Shown: positions 1 to 11,300 of the stretch, piece by piece
Position numbering within the stretch: the stretch's first letter is position 1
How the letters are laid out: the number at the start of each line of letters is the position of its first letter
Assembly (NCBI GenBank): GCA_947565865.1
Contig: CANOHT010000006.1
Location: 1-64,000 of the forward strand
Length of the DNA stretch: 64,000 nucleotides
Direction: 5' to 3'
Source: an uncultured Clostridia bacterium
GTDB lineage: Bacteria; Bacillota; Clostridia; Christensenellales; Aristaeellaceae
The notes under the pieces: generated by a model
What the model was told of the DNA's origin: nothing
The model's input: only the letters and a program-made list of their open reading frames with translations
Databases searched by the model: none
Made by a program: the position numbers and the translations under genes

Positions 1-160
1 TTCCTGTAACAGAGCGCTATATGCTCATCTGATATGAAAGAAAAAGGAAACCAGCAGGGCGCGCAGGGCCTGGAAGCCTGGGGGATACGCCCGGTTACCC
101 GGGGAGAATAGACTTTGTAGATTTGTCAAACCGATTGAACGGTGTAGTCAGAGAGCCTCT

Positions 161-612
161 CTAAAGATGAGAGCCAGTGGAACGGACGCAGGGTGCGGGC
201 ATTTCAGCGCCTTTGGCGACGATGGAATAGAAACGGTGGGCATCATAAAAGCGTTTCAGGTCTTCGCGGCGAATATGTTCGGCCTTGCCGTTGTAGCGGG
301 GCGCAAGCGTTGGAATATCCCGCTGCCAGTTGAAAAGCGGTTGGTGAACTCGAAGCCGTTGTCCGTCTGGACGCATTTAACCTACACGCCTTTGCGCGCG
401 AAGGCGGCAGCCATCCTGCGCAGGAAATCCGCCGACGAATAAGTGCTCTGTTCAGAGGAATCCCCCAGGCTCCGGTAACAGGAGTACTCGTCGATGACGG
501 TGTACCGGTACCGCTTCACCCTCGGGTCTTCGATGCAGATACGCGGCGCCACCTTCGCGTCGCTCTGGACGCGCTGGCCCGGATGAAGCTGTGTCCAGCA
601 TGGATCGCAGCG
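161..612 (-). pseudogene. Decayed IS481-type transposase (integrase core remnant)
   Basis: Read on the minus strand, three frame segments join into an IS481-like integrase core. The first segment contains HPGQRVQSDAKVAPR and RYRYTVIDEYS, then STYSSADFLRRM. It meets an in-frame TAG just before VKCVQTDNGFEFTNRF, the typical D-N-G-x-E/F-F-T-N block. After a small deletion and frameshift the sequence continues as APRYNGKAEHIRREDLKRFYD, which matches the catalytic-Glu helix region of these transposases. The N-terminal helix-turn-helix part is missing, with a stop near 617, and no inverted repeats were recognised. Motif order and wording fit the family; the element cannot be active. Confidence 0.8.
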
Positions 613-711
613 CTACGGTTCAATTCATTGGAAAACCGCTAAAATCCTTGACAATCAAGGCGTCGCGGAATAAAATGAGATGTTGTGACAATCAAAGCCA
701 GGAGGGATTTC

Positions 712-2331
712 ATGCTGCCCACGACCGACACCCAGGCCTATCAGGACCGACTGCACCAGCAGGTGGAGAAGCGGCGAACCTTCGCTATCATTTCCCACCC
801 CGACGCGGGCAAGACCACCCTCACCGAAAAGCTGCTGCTCTACGGCGGCGCCATCCGTTCCGCCGGCAGCGTCAAAGCCCGAAAAAGCGACAAGCACGCC
901 ACCTCCGACTGGATGGACATCGAGAAGCAGCGCGGCATTTCCGTAACCTCCTCGGCCATGCAGTTCGAGTTTGACGGCTACCATATCAATATCCTGGATA
1001 CCCCCGGCCATCAGGACTTCTCCGAGGATACCTACCGCGTACTGGTGGCGGCGGACGCGGCGGTGATGCTCATCGACGCGGCCAAGGGCGTGGAGGCCCA
1101 GACCATCAAGCTGTTCAAGGTCTGCCGGATGCGCAGCATCCCCATTTTCACCTTTGTGAACAAGATGGATCGCGCCGCCAAGGATCCCTTCGCGCTGATG
1201 GAGGAATTGGAGCAGGTGCTGGGTATCCGTTCCTGCCCCATCAACTGGCCCATCGGTGTGGACGGCGACTTCCAGGGCGTCTACCACCGGGACACCCGCA
1301 TGGTGGAATTGTATACCGGCGGCAACCACGGCCAGACCATGGTGGACAAAACCGATATCTCCCTTGACGACCCCGCCATCAGCCAGGTGCTGGAGCGGCG
1401 CTACCTGGACAGGCTGAATGAGGAAGTTGAGCTGCTGGACGAAGCCGGCGACGCCTTTGACCTGGAGGCTGTACGCCGGGGCGAGCTGACACCCATGTTC
1501 TTTGGCTCTGCGGTGACGAACTTTGGCGTGGAGCCTTTTCTGGAGCGCTTCCTGCAATACACACCCCCGCCTCTTCCCCGCCCCTCCGACGCGGGGCTCA
1601 TCACCCCCGAGGAGCCGTATTTCTCCGGCTTCATCTTCAAGATTCAGGCCAACATGAATCCGGCACACCGGGATCGTCTGGCCTTCATGCGCATCGTCAG
1701 CGGCTCCTTTGAAAAGGGCATGGAGGTATGGCACTCCGGCACGGGCAAGCAGGTGGCTCTCAAGCAGCCCCAGCAGTTCATGGCCGACGAACGCGAGGCC
1801 GTGGTGGAAGCCTGGGCGGGCGACATCATCGGCCTGTTCGACCCCGGCATCTATCAGCTGGGCGACACCCTGTCCGGCGGGCCGAAGCTTCATTATGAAA
1901 ACATTCCGGTTTTTGCTCCGGAATTCTTCAACCGCGTGCGCCCGCTGGATTCCATGAAGCGTAAGCAATTCCAAAAGGGCATCAGCCAGCTGGCCGAGGA
2001 GGGCGCCATCCAGACCTTCGTCCGCACAGAAACGGGCCGTGAGGAATTTATGGTCGGCGTGGTAGGCGTTTTGCAGTTTGAGGTGCTGGAGCATCGGCTG
2101 AAAAGCGAGTATCAGGTGGACATTGCCATGGAAGGAATGCCCTTCCACTTTGTCCGCTGGGTCGCCAAGACGCCCAAGCCTGTGGAGGAGCTGAAGCTGA
2201 CCTCCACCTCGGGCCGGGCCAAGGACAGCCGCGGCCGCGACGTTCTTCTCTTCGAGAACGAGTGGAGCATACGCCTCGCCTGCGAAAACAACGAGGGACT
2301 CGAACTGGCGGAAACGGCGAACAGGCTATGA
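712..2331 (+). CDS. prfC: Peptide chain release factor 3 (RF3)
   Basis: RF3 is a GTPase that recycles RF1/RF2 from the ribosome after termination. The predicted protein has 539 residues, close to the family's usual length. Visible motifs are the P-loop HPDAGKTT near residue 29, a DTPGHQDFSEDTYR switch II and NKMDR for guanine recognition; EF-Tu-like and C-terminal domains follow. I chose the ATG at 712 because AGGAGGG lies 6-7 bases upstream; an in-frame GTG at 685 has no good ribosome binding site. The gene stands alone ahead of a repeat-filled intergenic region and the second translational GTPase, typA. Confidence 0.95.
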   Translation: MLPTTDTQAYQDRLHQQVEKRRTFAIISHPDAGKTTLTEKLLLYGGAIRSAGSVKARKSDKHATSDWMDIEKQRGISVTSSAMQFEFDGYHINILDTPGHQDFSEDTYRVLVAADAAVMLIDAAKGVEAQTIKLFKVCRMRSIPIFTFVNKMDRAAKDPFALMEELEQVLGIRSCPINWPIGVDGDFQGVYHRDTRMVELYTGGNHGQTMVDKTDISLDDPAISQVLERRYLDRLNEEVELLDEAGDAFDLEAVRRGELTPMFFGSAVTNFGVEPFLERFLQYTPPPLPRPSDAGLITPEEPYFSGFIFKIQANMNPAHRDRLAFMRIVSGSFEKGMEVWHSGTGKQVALKQPQQFMADEREAVVEAWAGDIIGLFDPGIYQLGDTLSGGPKLHYENIPVFAPEFFNRVRPLDSMKRKQFQKGISQLAEEGAIQTFVRTETGREEFMVGVVGVLQFEVLEHRLKSEYQVDIAMEGMPFHFVRWVAKTPKPVEELKLTSTSGRAKDSRGRDVLLFENEWSIRLACENNEGLELAETANRL

Positions 2332-2360
2332 GAGGACGCAAGGGACGCTGCCCCTTGACC

Positions 2361-2845
2361 CCGCCAGAGGGCTGCATAGCCCTCTGGACACCCATTCCGC
2401 GATTGAGTTGTGTAGCTTCATCTGACGTTGCGCGCGTGCGGCGCGCTTTCCAGGGGAGCCCGACGGGAGGCACTTCTGCCCCTCGCCCCCGCCAGAGGGC
2501 TGCATAGCCCTCTGGACACCCATTCCGCGATCGAGTTGGCGGCTTCGGCTGACGTTGCGCGCGTGCGGCGCGCTTTCCAGGGGAGCCCGACGGGAGGCAC
2601 TTCTGCCCCTCGCCCCCGCCAGAGGGCTGCATAGCCCTCTGGACACCCATTCCGCGATCGAGTTGGCGGCTTCGGCTGACGTTGCGCGCGTGCGGCGCGC
2701 TTTCCAGGGGAGCCCGACGGGAGGCACTTCTGCCCCTCGCCCCCGCCAGAGGGCTGCATAGCCCTCTGGACACCCATTCCGCGATCGAGTTGGCGGCTTC
2801 GGCTGACGTTGCGCGCGTGCGGCGCGCTTTCCAGGGGAGCCCGAG
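2361..2845. repeat. 127-bp tandem repeat, about 3.8 copies
   Basis: Four copies start near 2361, 2489, 2616 and 2743. The later copies repeat with a 127-bp period and look identical by eye; the first is 128 bp and diverged around 2406-2421. Each unit holds a perfect inverted repeat, CCAGAGGGCT / AGCCCTCTGG with a GCAT loop, plus a second GC-rich stretch (GCGCGCGTGCGGCGCGC). The last copy is replaced after about 2842 by a GAGGGGCCGCGGCCCCTC palindrome. All frames through it give arginine- and alanine-rich low-complexity translations, so I treat it as non-coding. Confidence 0.95.
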
Positions 2846-2969
2846 GGGCCGCGGCCCCTCGCATCGCCGCCTGCTACGCGTCCCGGCGCGCCTGTTGCGC
2901 GGCGGGATCCCCCAGTGCGGCTTGCCCTCCGCGAGCCGTGCCCTTACCTACCCCACCCAAACGGGATTC

Positions 2970-3017
2970 TTAAGGGGCATGCGCCCCTTAAGCGGAGTCC
3001 AGAGGCAGAGCCTCTGG
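2970..3017 (+). promoter_or_regulatory. Double hairpin immediately ahead of the typA ribosome binding site
   Basis: Two perfect inverted repeats lie in tandem: TTAAGGGGC / GCCCCTTAA (2970-2991, ATGC loop) and CCAGAGGC / GCCTCTGG (2999-3017, AGA loop). The second right arm runs directly into GGAAGGAG, the typA Shine-Dalgarno sequence. The CCAGAGG core is also the core of the palindrome in the 127-bp tandem repeat. The hairpins could affect typA mRNA stability or translation, or simply be dispersed repeats; there is no T-run, so a terminator role is unlikely. Confidence 0.6.
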
Positions 3018-3032
3018 GAAGGAGTTGTTTTT

Positions 3033-4856
<1,824 letters not shown>

Positions 4857-4864
4857 CACCGGTC

Positions 4865-4890
4865 GGGAAAGTGGCTCTCGCCACTTTCCC
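4865..4890 (+). terminator. Hairpin after typA
   Basis: A perfect 11-bp inverted repeat GGGAAAGTGGC / GCCACTTTCCC with a TCTC loop lies 8 bases after the typA stop. A TTTTTT tract follows only after about 20 bases, so it may be an mRNA-end hairpin rather than a classic intrinsic terminator. The AAGTGGC / GCCACTT arms recur in the hairpin at 8136-8160. Confidence 0.6.
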
Positions 4891-4893
4891 GAG

Positions 4894-4934
4894 TGTAAGG
4901 AAGTTTTTTCTGACGAAAAGCACAAAAATCGACG
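4894..4934. repeat. Dispersed 41-bp element, copy 1
   Basis: The stretch begins TGTAAGGAAG and ends GACG, with a small stem of T and A runs (TTTTC / GAAAA). It closely matches 46654-46694 in length, order and ends, and in both places it follows an AAAGTGG-type hairpin. The matching copies in unrelated intergenic regions suggest a dispersed, REP-like element. Confidence 0.6.
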
Positions 4935-5073
4935 AACATGCCGCCGATTTTCGATTTGCGGTCTGCCGACGGCGAATTAGCACCTCTTTTCGTATCAGCA
5001 ATACCGTCCTGTCGGTTGACGGCGGGGTGGCGTTTGCATATCCATCCATTCGTAAGACAAGGAGGAATAAAAA

Positions 5074-6360
5074 ATGAACGTATCTGCCCATCGCGCCTTT
5101 TCCCTGCTGAAAGATCTGGCCTTCGAGCGCGTCAGCTGTTCCGAGGCGGAGAACCGCGCCGCCCAGCGCCTGCTGGCGGAGGCGCAGTCCGCCGGAGTTC
5201 AGGCGGTCATCGAGCCCTTTACGGTGCCCTGCGGCCGCGTCCGCCACGCCAAGCTGGTTGTCACCGAGCCCTACCGCAAGGAGTACGAGGTCACCGGCTA
5301 CGAGCGCGCGCTGTCCACGCCCGAAGGCGGCGTCGATCTGCCCTTCTACTACGCCGAGAACGGGCTGCCTGCCCATCTGGGCAACGTGAAGGGCAAGGCG
5401 GTGCTCATCAACGGCCATCTGGGCCGCAAGGCTTACAAGCACCTGCAAAAAAACGGCGCCGCGGCCATCCTGACCTTCTCCGGCTCCACCATCGACCGCC
5501 GCAGCGAGACCGACTGCGACATCCGCAAGCTGCGGGAAATGCTTACCGATGACTTCGGCAAGAATATCGCCCTGAACATGCGGGCCGAGGACGCGGCGGA
5601 AATGGTGCGCCGGGGCGCGAAGGCCCTGCACATCGAGCTGACGGCGGAGGACTATGACGGCGAGAGCCGCAACGTCTGCGCGGTCATCGAGGGTACGGAA
5701 AAGCCCGAGGAAATCATCTCCTTCGGCGCGCACTACGACAGCGTGTACTTCTCCACCGGCGTCTACGACAACATGGCCGGCAGCGTTATCATCATGGAGC
5801 TGCTGCGGTACTTCGCCGTCCACAAGCCTGCCCGCACCATGAAATTCAACTGGTACGGCTCCGAGGAGCAGGGCCTGCTGGGCTCCAAGGCCTGGGTGAA
5901 GGCCCATGCCGACGAACTGGACAAGCATGTGCTGATGATAAACGTGGACGTAGCCGCCGCCACCCTGGGTCAGAACGCGGCTCCCGTGCTGGGCACTGAC
6001 GCCGCTACCGCCTATGTGGACGGCCTCATGCGCGAAATGGGCACGGCCTGCGACGTGAAGTCCGACATCTACTCCTCTGACTGCATCCCCTTTGCCGACC
6101 AAGGCATCCCCGCCGTCAACCTGTACCGCTCCGGCACAGCAGGCGCCAACTACATCCATGACCGCCGGGATAACCTGAAGTCCGGCTACATCGACGAACG
6201 GGCCCTGGACATCACCCTGCAGCAGGCGCTTTTCCTGGCCCGTCGGGTGGACGGCGCCAAGGTCTTCCCCATCGAGCGGAAGATCAGCGACGACATCCGC
6301 AAGAAGGTGGACGAGTACCTCTTCAAAACCGATAAGAAGCAGGAAGGCGAAAAGCAATGA
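5074..6360 (+). CDS. M28-family zinc aminopeptidase
   Basis: The 428-residue protein has the M28 di-zinc peptidase pattern: FGAHYDSVYF (His and Asp ligands), GVYDNMAGS, WYGSEEQGLLGSK (Glu pair) and a late HDRRDNLKSG His ligand. An inserted PA-like segment (about residues 90-150, GNVKGKAVLINGH) precedes the catalytic part. It should remove N-terminal residues from peptides. No clear signal peptide is visible, so it probably acts in the cytoplasm. GGAGGA sits 7 bases before the ATG. Its stop overlaps the start of cinA by four bases (ATGA), so the two are co-translated. Confidence 0.88.
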   Translation: MNVSAHRAFSLLKDLAFERVSCSEAENRAAQRLLAEAQSAGVQAVIEPFTVPCGRVRHAKLVVTEPYRKEYEVTGYERALSTPEGGVDLPFYYAENGLPAHLGNVKGKAVLINGHLGRKAYKHLQKNGAAAILTFSGSTIDRRSETDCDIRKLREMLTDDFGKNIALNMRAEDAAEMVRRGAKALHIELTAEDYDGESRNVCAVIEGTEKPEEIISFGAHYDSVYFSTGVYDNMAGSVIIMELLRYFAVHKPARTMKFNWYGSEEQGLLGSKAWVKAHADELDKHVLMINVDVAAATLGQNAAPVLGTDAATAYVDGLMREMGTACDVKSDIYSSDCIPFADQGIPAVNLYRSGTAGANYIHDRRDNLKSGYIDERALDITLQQALFLARRVDGAKVFPIERKISDDIRKKVDEYLFKTDKKQEGEKQ

Positions 6361-7604
6361 TCGCGGAAATTCTCTGCGTCGGCACGGAGCTGCTCATGGG
6401 CCAGGTGCTCAACACCAACGCCCAGTTCATCGCCCGGCGTTTGACGGCCCTGGGCATCAGCCAGTACCATCAAACGGTGGTGGGCGACAACGCCCAGCGC
6501 CTGGAGGAAGCGTATCGGATGGCTCTTTCCCGGGCGGATGTTATCATCACCTCCGGCGGCCTGGGCCCCACGGTGGATGACATCACCAAGCGCGTCGCCG
6601 CCAAGGTCGCGGGAAAGGAACTTGTTCCCTTCCCCGAAGCGGAGGAACTGATCCGCGCCCGTTTTCGCGAGTATCACCGACATATGACGCTGAACAACCT
6701 CAGCCAGGCCATGTTCACGGCGGATTCCACCCTCCTGCTCAACGCCAACGGCACCGCGCCGGGGGCCATCGTGCCTATGGGGGACGGCAAGGTGGTCATT
6801 CATCTGCCCGGCCCCCCCATGGAACTGCAGCCCATGTTCCTGAACCAGGTGGAGCCTTACCTGCGTCAGCGTTCCGGCATGGCGCTGGTAAGCCGCTACA
6901 TCCGCATTTTCGGCATAGGCGAGGCTGAGGTGGATGAGCGCCTATGCGACCTGGAATGCCAGGATAACCCTACCCTGTCCCCCTATTGCTCCCTGGGCGA
7001 GGTGCAGCTGCGGGCCACAGCCAGCGCGGCCACGGAGGCGGAAGCCGAAGCCCTTCTGTCCCCGCTGCTGACGGAGGTCATATCCCGGCTGGGTACGGCG
7101 ATCTACGCCATCGAGCCGGATGACGGAGGCTCTCTGGCCAAATCCGCCGTGGAAGCGCTGAAGCGTCGCGGCTGGACGGTGGCCACCGCCGAAAGCCTCA
7201 CCGGCGGCATGATTTCCGCCAGCCTGGTGGAAATACCCGGGGCGTCTGCCGTGGTGCGGGGCGGCTTTGTCACCTACCAGACGGACACCAAGACCATCCT
7301 GCTGGATGTGCCCGCGCAAACCATCGAGGAGTATAACGTGGTCAGCGCGGAGGTAGCCGTGGCCATGGCGGCAGGCGCCCGGGTCAAGCTGGGCGTGGAT
7401 ATTGCCGTCAGCGCCACCGGCCTGGCCGGTCCCGACGGCGGCATACCGGAGCGCCCCGTGGGGACGGTCTACCTGGGGATCTCCACCGCCGAGCATACCT
7501 ATCCCATCCGACTGGCCCTGTCGGGCAGCCGGGAACGCATTCGCACCCTGGCGATGAAAAACGCCGTCAACGCCGTGCGGCTGGAGGCGCTGGGGCACTC
7601 CTGA
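6357..7604 (+). CDS. cinA: CinA-family protein (nicotinamide-nucleotide amidase)
   Basis: The 415-residue protein has the two-domain CinA layout. The N-terminal MoCF-like domain begins MIAEILCVGTELLMGQ and carries ITSGGLGPTVDDIT. The C-terminal PncC-type amidase domain carries AESLTGGMISASLVEIPGAS, YNVVSAEVAVAMA and SATGLAGPDGG. The family hydrolyses nicotinamide mononucleotide to recycle NAD, and some members have an ADP-ribose pyrophosphatase activity. It starts within the stop of the M28 peptidase gene. recA is not adjacent here, although it often is in Firmicutes. Confidence 0.93.
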   Translation: MIAEILCVGTELLMGQVLNTNAQFIARRLTALGISQYHQTVVGDNAQRLEEAYRMALSRADVIITSGGLGPTVDDITKRVAAKVAGKELVPFPEAEELIRARFREYHRHMTLNNLSQAMFTADSTLLLNANGTAPGAIVPMGDGKVVIHLPGPPMELQPMFLNQVEPYLRQRSGMALVSRYIRIFGIGEAEVDERLCDLECQDNPTLSPYCSLGEVQLRATASAATEAEAEALLSPLLTEVISRLGTAIYAIEPDDGGSLAKSAVEALKRRGWTVATAESLTGGMISASLVEIPGASAVVRGGFVTYQTDTKTILLDVPAQTIEEYNVVSAEVAVAMAAGARVKLGVDIAVSATGLAGPDGGIPERPVGTVYLGISTAEHTYPIRLALSGSRERIRTLAMKNAVNAVRLEALGHS

Positions 7605-7759
7605 GCCGACTGGCGCCGGTCAAAGAACAAGTTTCCTCCTTCGGTGAATGAATTCAGCCCCTTCACAATGCGGCGCAATCCATTTTGCTGTGTATAGCGC
7701 GCATATTTTTCCTCCCTGGGGTTATGCTATGAGCATCAACCGCTAGGAGGAATTCATTC

Positions 7760-7954
7760 ATGATGGATACAATTTCGTTGCTTCTGGTCATTATCGGCGC
7801 CATCAACTGGCTGCTGGTGGGCGTGTTCCAGTTCGATCTGGTCAGCTGGCTCTTCGGCGGCCAGGGCGCTATCGTCAGCCGGATCATTTACACCCTGGTG
7901 GGCGTGGCCGGTCTGTGGTGCATCTCCCTGCTGTTCAGGGACAAAAAGAACTGA
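7760..7954 (+). CDS. DUF378-family small membrane protein
   Basis: This 64-residue protein has two hydrophobic helices (LLLVIIGAINWLLVGVF and IIYTLVGVAGLWCISLLF). The GAINWLLVGVFQFDLVSWLFGG wording is characteristic of DUF378. AGGAGG lies 9 bases before the ATG at 7760; a second ATG follows at once. The function of the family is unknown. It stands alone between cinA and smc. Confidence 0.85.
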   Translation: MMDTISLLLVIIGAINWLLVGVFQFDLVSWLFGGQGAIVSRIIYTLVGVAGLWCISLLFRDKKN

Positions 7955-8135
7955 TCGCGCCGCTGAAGCAAAGGGCGGCATTTTCCGCGGGTGATTGTCA
8001 AAATCCCCGGGATGTGGCGGGAGGCGAAGCCCCTGTGCGGTGACTTTCGCCTGACTTCGTGGAAATCGTTTCCCTGCACGTTCGCACAGCCGGGAGAACA
8101 GCAAAGCCCAGTGGCCAGCGAGAACGGCATACCTT

Positions 8136-8160
8136 AAAAAGTGGCTTATGCCACTTTTTT
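8136..8160 (+). terminator. Intrinsic terminator
   Basis: AAAAAGTGGC / GCCACTTTTT with a TTAT loop, ending in a T-run. It is A-rich on one side and T-rich on the other, so it can work in both directions. It lies about 180 bases after the DUF378 gene, before the smc promoter. Confidence 0.8.
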
Positions 8161-8233
8161 TGATACCCGAAGGCAGCATTCTCCGCCTTTTTTCATGTTT
8201 CCAAGGCACAGCCCGACGCGCCGCCGCTTTTTC

Positions 8234-8262
8234 TTGTGAACCGCCGCGGATTATGGTATAAT
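8234..8262 (+). promoter_or_regulatory. Sigma-A promoter of smc
   Basis: TTGTGA at 8234-8239, a 17-bp spacer and a perfect TATAAT at 8257-8262, 53 bases before the smc start. The sequence just before the -10 box (TTATGG) recurs in the promoter at 58651-58679. Confidence 0.8.
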
Positions 8263-8314
8263 CAGTTTCTGGTATGGTTGTCCGCGGAGGACGGCCCTTA
8301 CAACGGAGGAACCT

Positions 8315-11300
8315 ATGCGGCTCAAGAAACTGGAATTATACGGCTTCAAGTCCTTCGCCCAGCGGACGGAGATTGTCTTTGGCGAGGGAATCACAGGCAT
8401 TGTAGGGCCCAACGGCTCAGGCAAAAGCAATATCGGCGACGCGGTGCGCTGGGTGCTGGGGGAACAGTCCGCCCGTACCCTGCGGGGCGCCAGCATGTCC
8501 GACGTAATTTTCAACGGCACCCAGAGGCGCAAGGCGCTGAGCTACTGCGAGGTCTCCCTGGTCTTTGACAACGAGGATCGGGCCCTGCCCATGGACTTTG
8601 CCGAGATCATGGTGACCCGCCGGGTCTACCGCAACGGCGAAAGCGAATATTACCTCAACCGCGCCACCTGCCGCCTCAAGGATATCATCGACCTTTTCCG
8701 GGATACCGGCATCGGCAAGGAGGGCTACTCCATCGTCGGTCAGGGGCGGATTGACGATATTCTCTCCCGGCGCAGCGAGGATCGCCGCCAGGTGTTCGAG
8801 GAAGCGGCGGGCATTGTCAAGTTCAAGGCCCGCAAGGAAGAGGCTGACAAGAAGCTGCAGCGCACGCTGGAAAACGCCGCCCGGGTGGACGACATCCTGG
8901 AAGAGCTGAACCGCCAGCTGCGCCCGCTGGAGGAGCAAGCCAAGGCGGCCCGGGAGTACATCGAGCTGTCGGCGGAATTGAAGGTGCTGGATCTGAACCT
9001 GTTCCTGGTTCGGTCGGACAAGGCCAAGGAGCGCCTGGCGGAGCTGGACACGGAGCTGATGAACCTTCGCGCCGTGGTCGAGGGTACGCAAGCCGCTTTG
9101 CAGGACAAAACGACTCAGCGGGATCAGCGCCAGGCGGACATTGCCCAGCTGGAGGAAAAGATCACCGGCGCGCGCAACGGGCTGATGGCCTGCGCCGAAG
9201 CGGTGCATGAGGCCCAGGCGACCCTTTCCGCCCTGGAAAGCCGCCGGGAAACCCGGCAGGAAAACCGCACCCGCCTGACCCAGGAGCAGGAGGAGGCCGC
9301 CCGCAGGCTCAGGGAGCTGGAGGAGACCTTCACCCGCTGCCAGACGGAGGAGGAAGCCCAATCCCAGCTGCTGGCGGAAGCCGAGGGGCTCCTTCATCAG
9401 GCCAAGGAGCGCGCGGAAAGCGCTGCCCGCCAGGAAACCCAGGCGGATGAGGCGCTGGAAGAACACAAGGCGGCGATCATGGCGGCGATGAATCGGCTTT
9501 CCGCCGTTCGCAACGATCAGACGCGCCTGAAGACCATGCGCGGGCAGATGGCCCAGCGCCTGGAGGAATTGACCGCCGCCGAGGCGGAATTGACGGCCCG
9601 GGAGGATGCCCTGCGAAACGCGGCGGAGGACGCTCAGCGCCGCTTAGAGGACGAAAAAGCCCGTCAATCCGAGCTGGCTGAGGCCTATCGAACCGAAACG
9701 GATAAGCTGAACCGCCAGGACGAAAGGCTGCAAGGCATCCGCGCGGAGGCCGAAGCCCTGTCCGCCGAGCTGCAGGCGGCTCAAAGCCGTCAAAAGCTGT
9801 TGGCGGAAATGACCCGGGACATGGAGGGCTACAACCACGCCGTCCGCAAGGCCGTCCAGCGAGGACGGGAAGCGGGCATGACGGGGGTCAAGGGCGTTTT
9901 GGCTCGGCTGATTACCGTTCCCAAGGCTTACGAAACCGCCATTGATATGGCCCTGGGCGCGGCCCAGCAGAACATCGTCACCGACAACGAACAGACCGCC
10001 AAGGAGCTGATTCAGTACCTGCGGCAGAATCGTCTGGGGCGGGCCACCTTCCTGCCCATGACCACCGTACGCGGCAAGCTCCTCAACGACCGGGAACGCC
10101 AGGCCCTGCGCCTGCCGGGCTGCGTCGGCGTGGCCTCCGACCTGATCGAATGCGCGCCGGAATACCGGGGCATTGTGGAAAACCTTCTGGGCCGCACAGT
10201 CATCGCAGAAAACCTGGACGTGGGCATCCCTATCATGCGGGCAGGCAGCCACGCCTTCCGCCTGGTCACCCTGGAGGGCGATGTGATGCACTCCGGCGGC
10301 TCCATGACCGGCGGCTCCAGCGCCTCCAAGGGCGTGGGCCTGCTGGGCCGGGAGCGGGAGCTGAAGGAACTCACCGAACGGCTGAGGACAGGCAAGAGCC
10401 GGCTGGATGACTTCCGCCAACGCCTGGCGGAGGGCCAAGCGGAGAAGAACGCCCTGAAGCAGGCCTGCGCCGAGGCCCTGGGGGCGCTGCATCAGCAGGA
10501 GATCGCCGTGGCCCGGGAAACCGCCCGGCTGGAAAGCGCCCGCGGCGACTGGCAGGCCCATCATGACCGTGTGGAGCAGACGGCCCAGGCCCAGGTTCAG
10601 CTGAAGGAATCCATGGAGCAGATTGACCTGCAGTTGCAGGACATCAGCCAGATGAGCGGCAACGCCCAGACAGATCAAACCGCCATGGAGGCGCGCACCG
10701 CCGCGCTGCAAGCCGCGCTGCAAACAGCCCGCCAGGCCGCCGCCGAGGCCACCGATCTGGTCATGACCCGCACACTGCAGCTGTCCGAGCTGCGGCATCA
10801 GCTGGAAGTCATGCGCCATGACCGAAGCCGGTACGAGCAGGATCGCGGTCAGCTGGATCGTGAGCAGGCGCGACGGAACGAGCAGCTGCGGGAAATGGAC
10901 GCCCTGGATGAAAAGGATCTGGCGGACATCGCCCGCACCTCGGCCCTGCGGGAGACCCGCCTGTTGGAGCAAAAGCGCCAGGAGCAGGTAACCCAGGCCC
11001 TGGAAAGCCGTCGCGGGGAAGCGCAGACAGCCTTGCGGGATGTGCTGACCGACATGGAGAGTCTGCATCAGGCTCTCAGCCGGGACAGCGACCGGGTGCA
11101 TCGGGTGGAAATGACCCGGGCCAAGGTGGAGGGCGACCTGCGCACCCTGCAAAACCGAATCTGGGATACCTACGAGGTGACCTACGCCGGCGCCGAGGAA
11201 TATCGGCAGACAGAGGGCTTCGATCCTGTGGAAGCGGATCGCCGCGCGGCCCAGCTGATGAGCCAGATCCGCGCCCTGGGCAGTGTGAACGTCAACGCGG

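Noticed and set aside
1..160. A gene at the left window edge
   Set aside because: No frame with a start signal or recognisable motif; only the end of the transposase remnant is nearby.
655..2148. A long frame antisense to prfC
   Set aside because: It lies entirely within a conserved GTPase gene and shows no family motifs.
2428..2761. Repeated 68-residue frames inside the tandem repeat
   Set aside because: Each is a translation of the 127-bp unit, with arginine-rich, low-complexity sequence and no start signals.
2361..2845. CRISPR array
   Set aside because: The 127-bp units are repeated whole, without unique spacers of 30-40 bp, and there are no cas genes.
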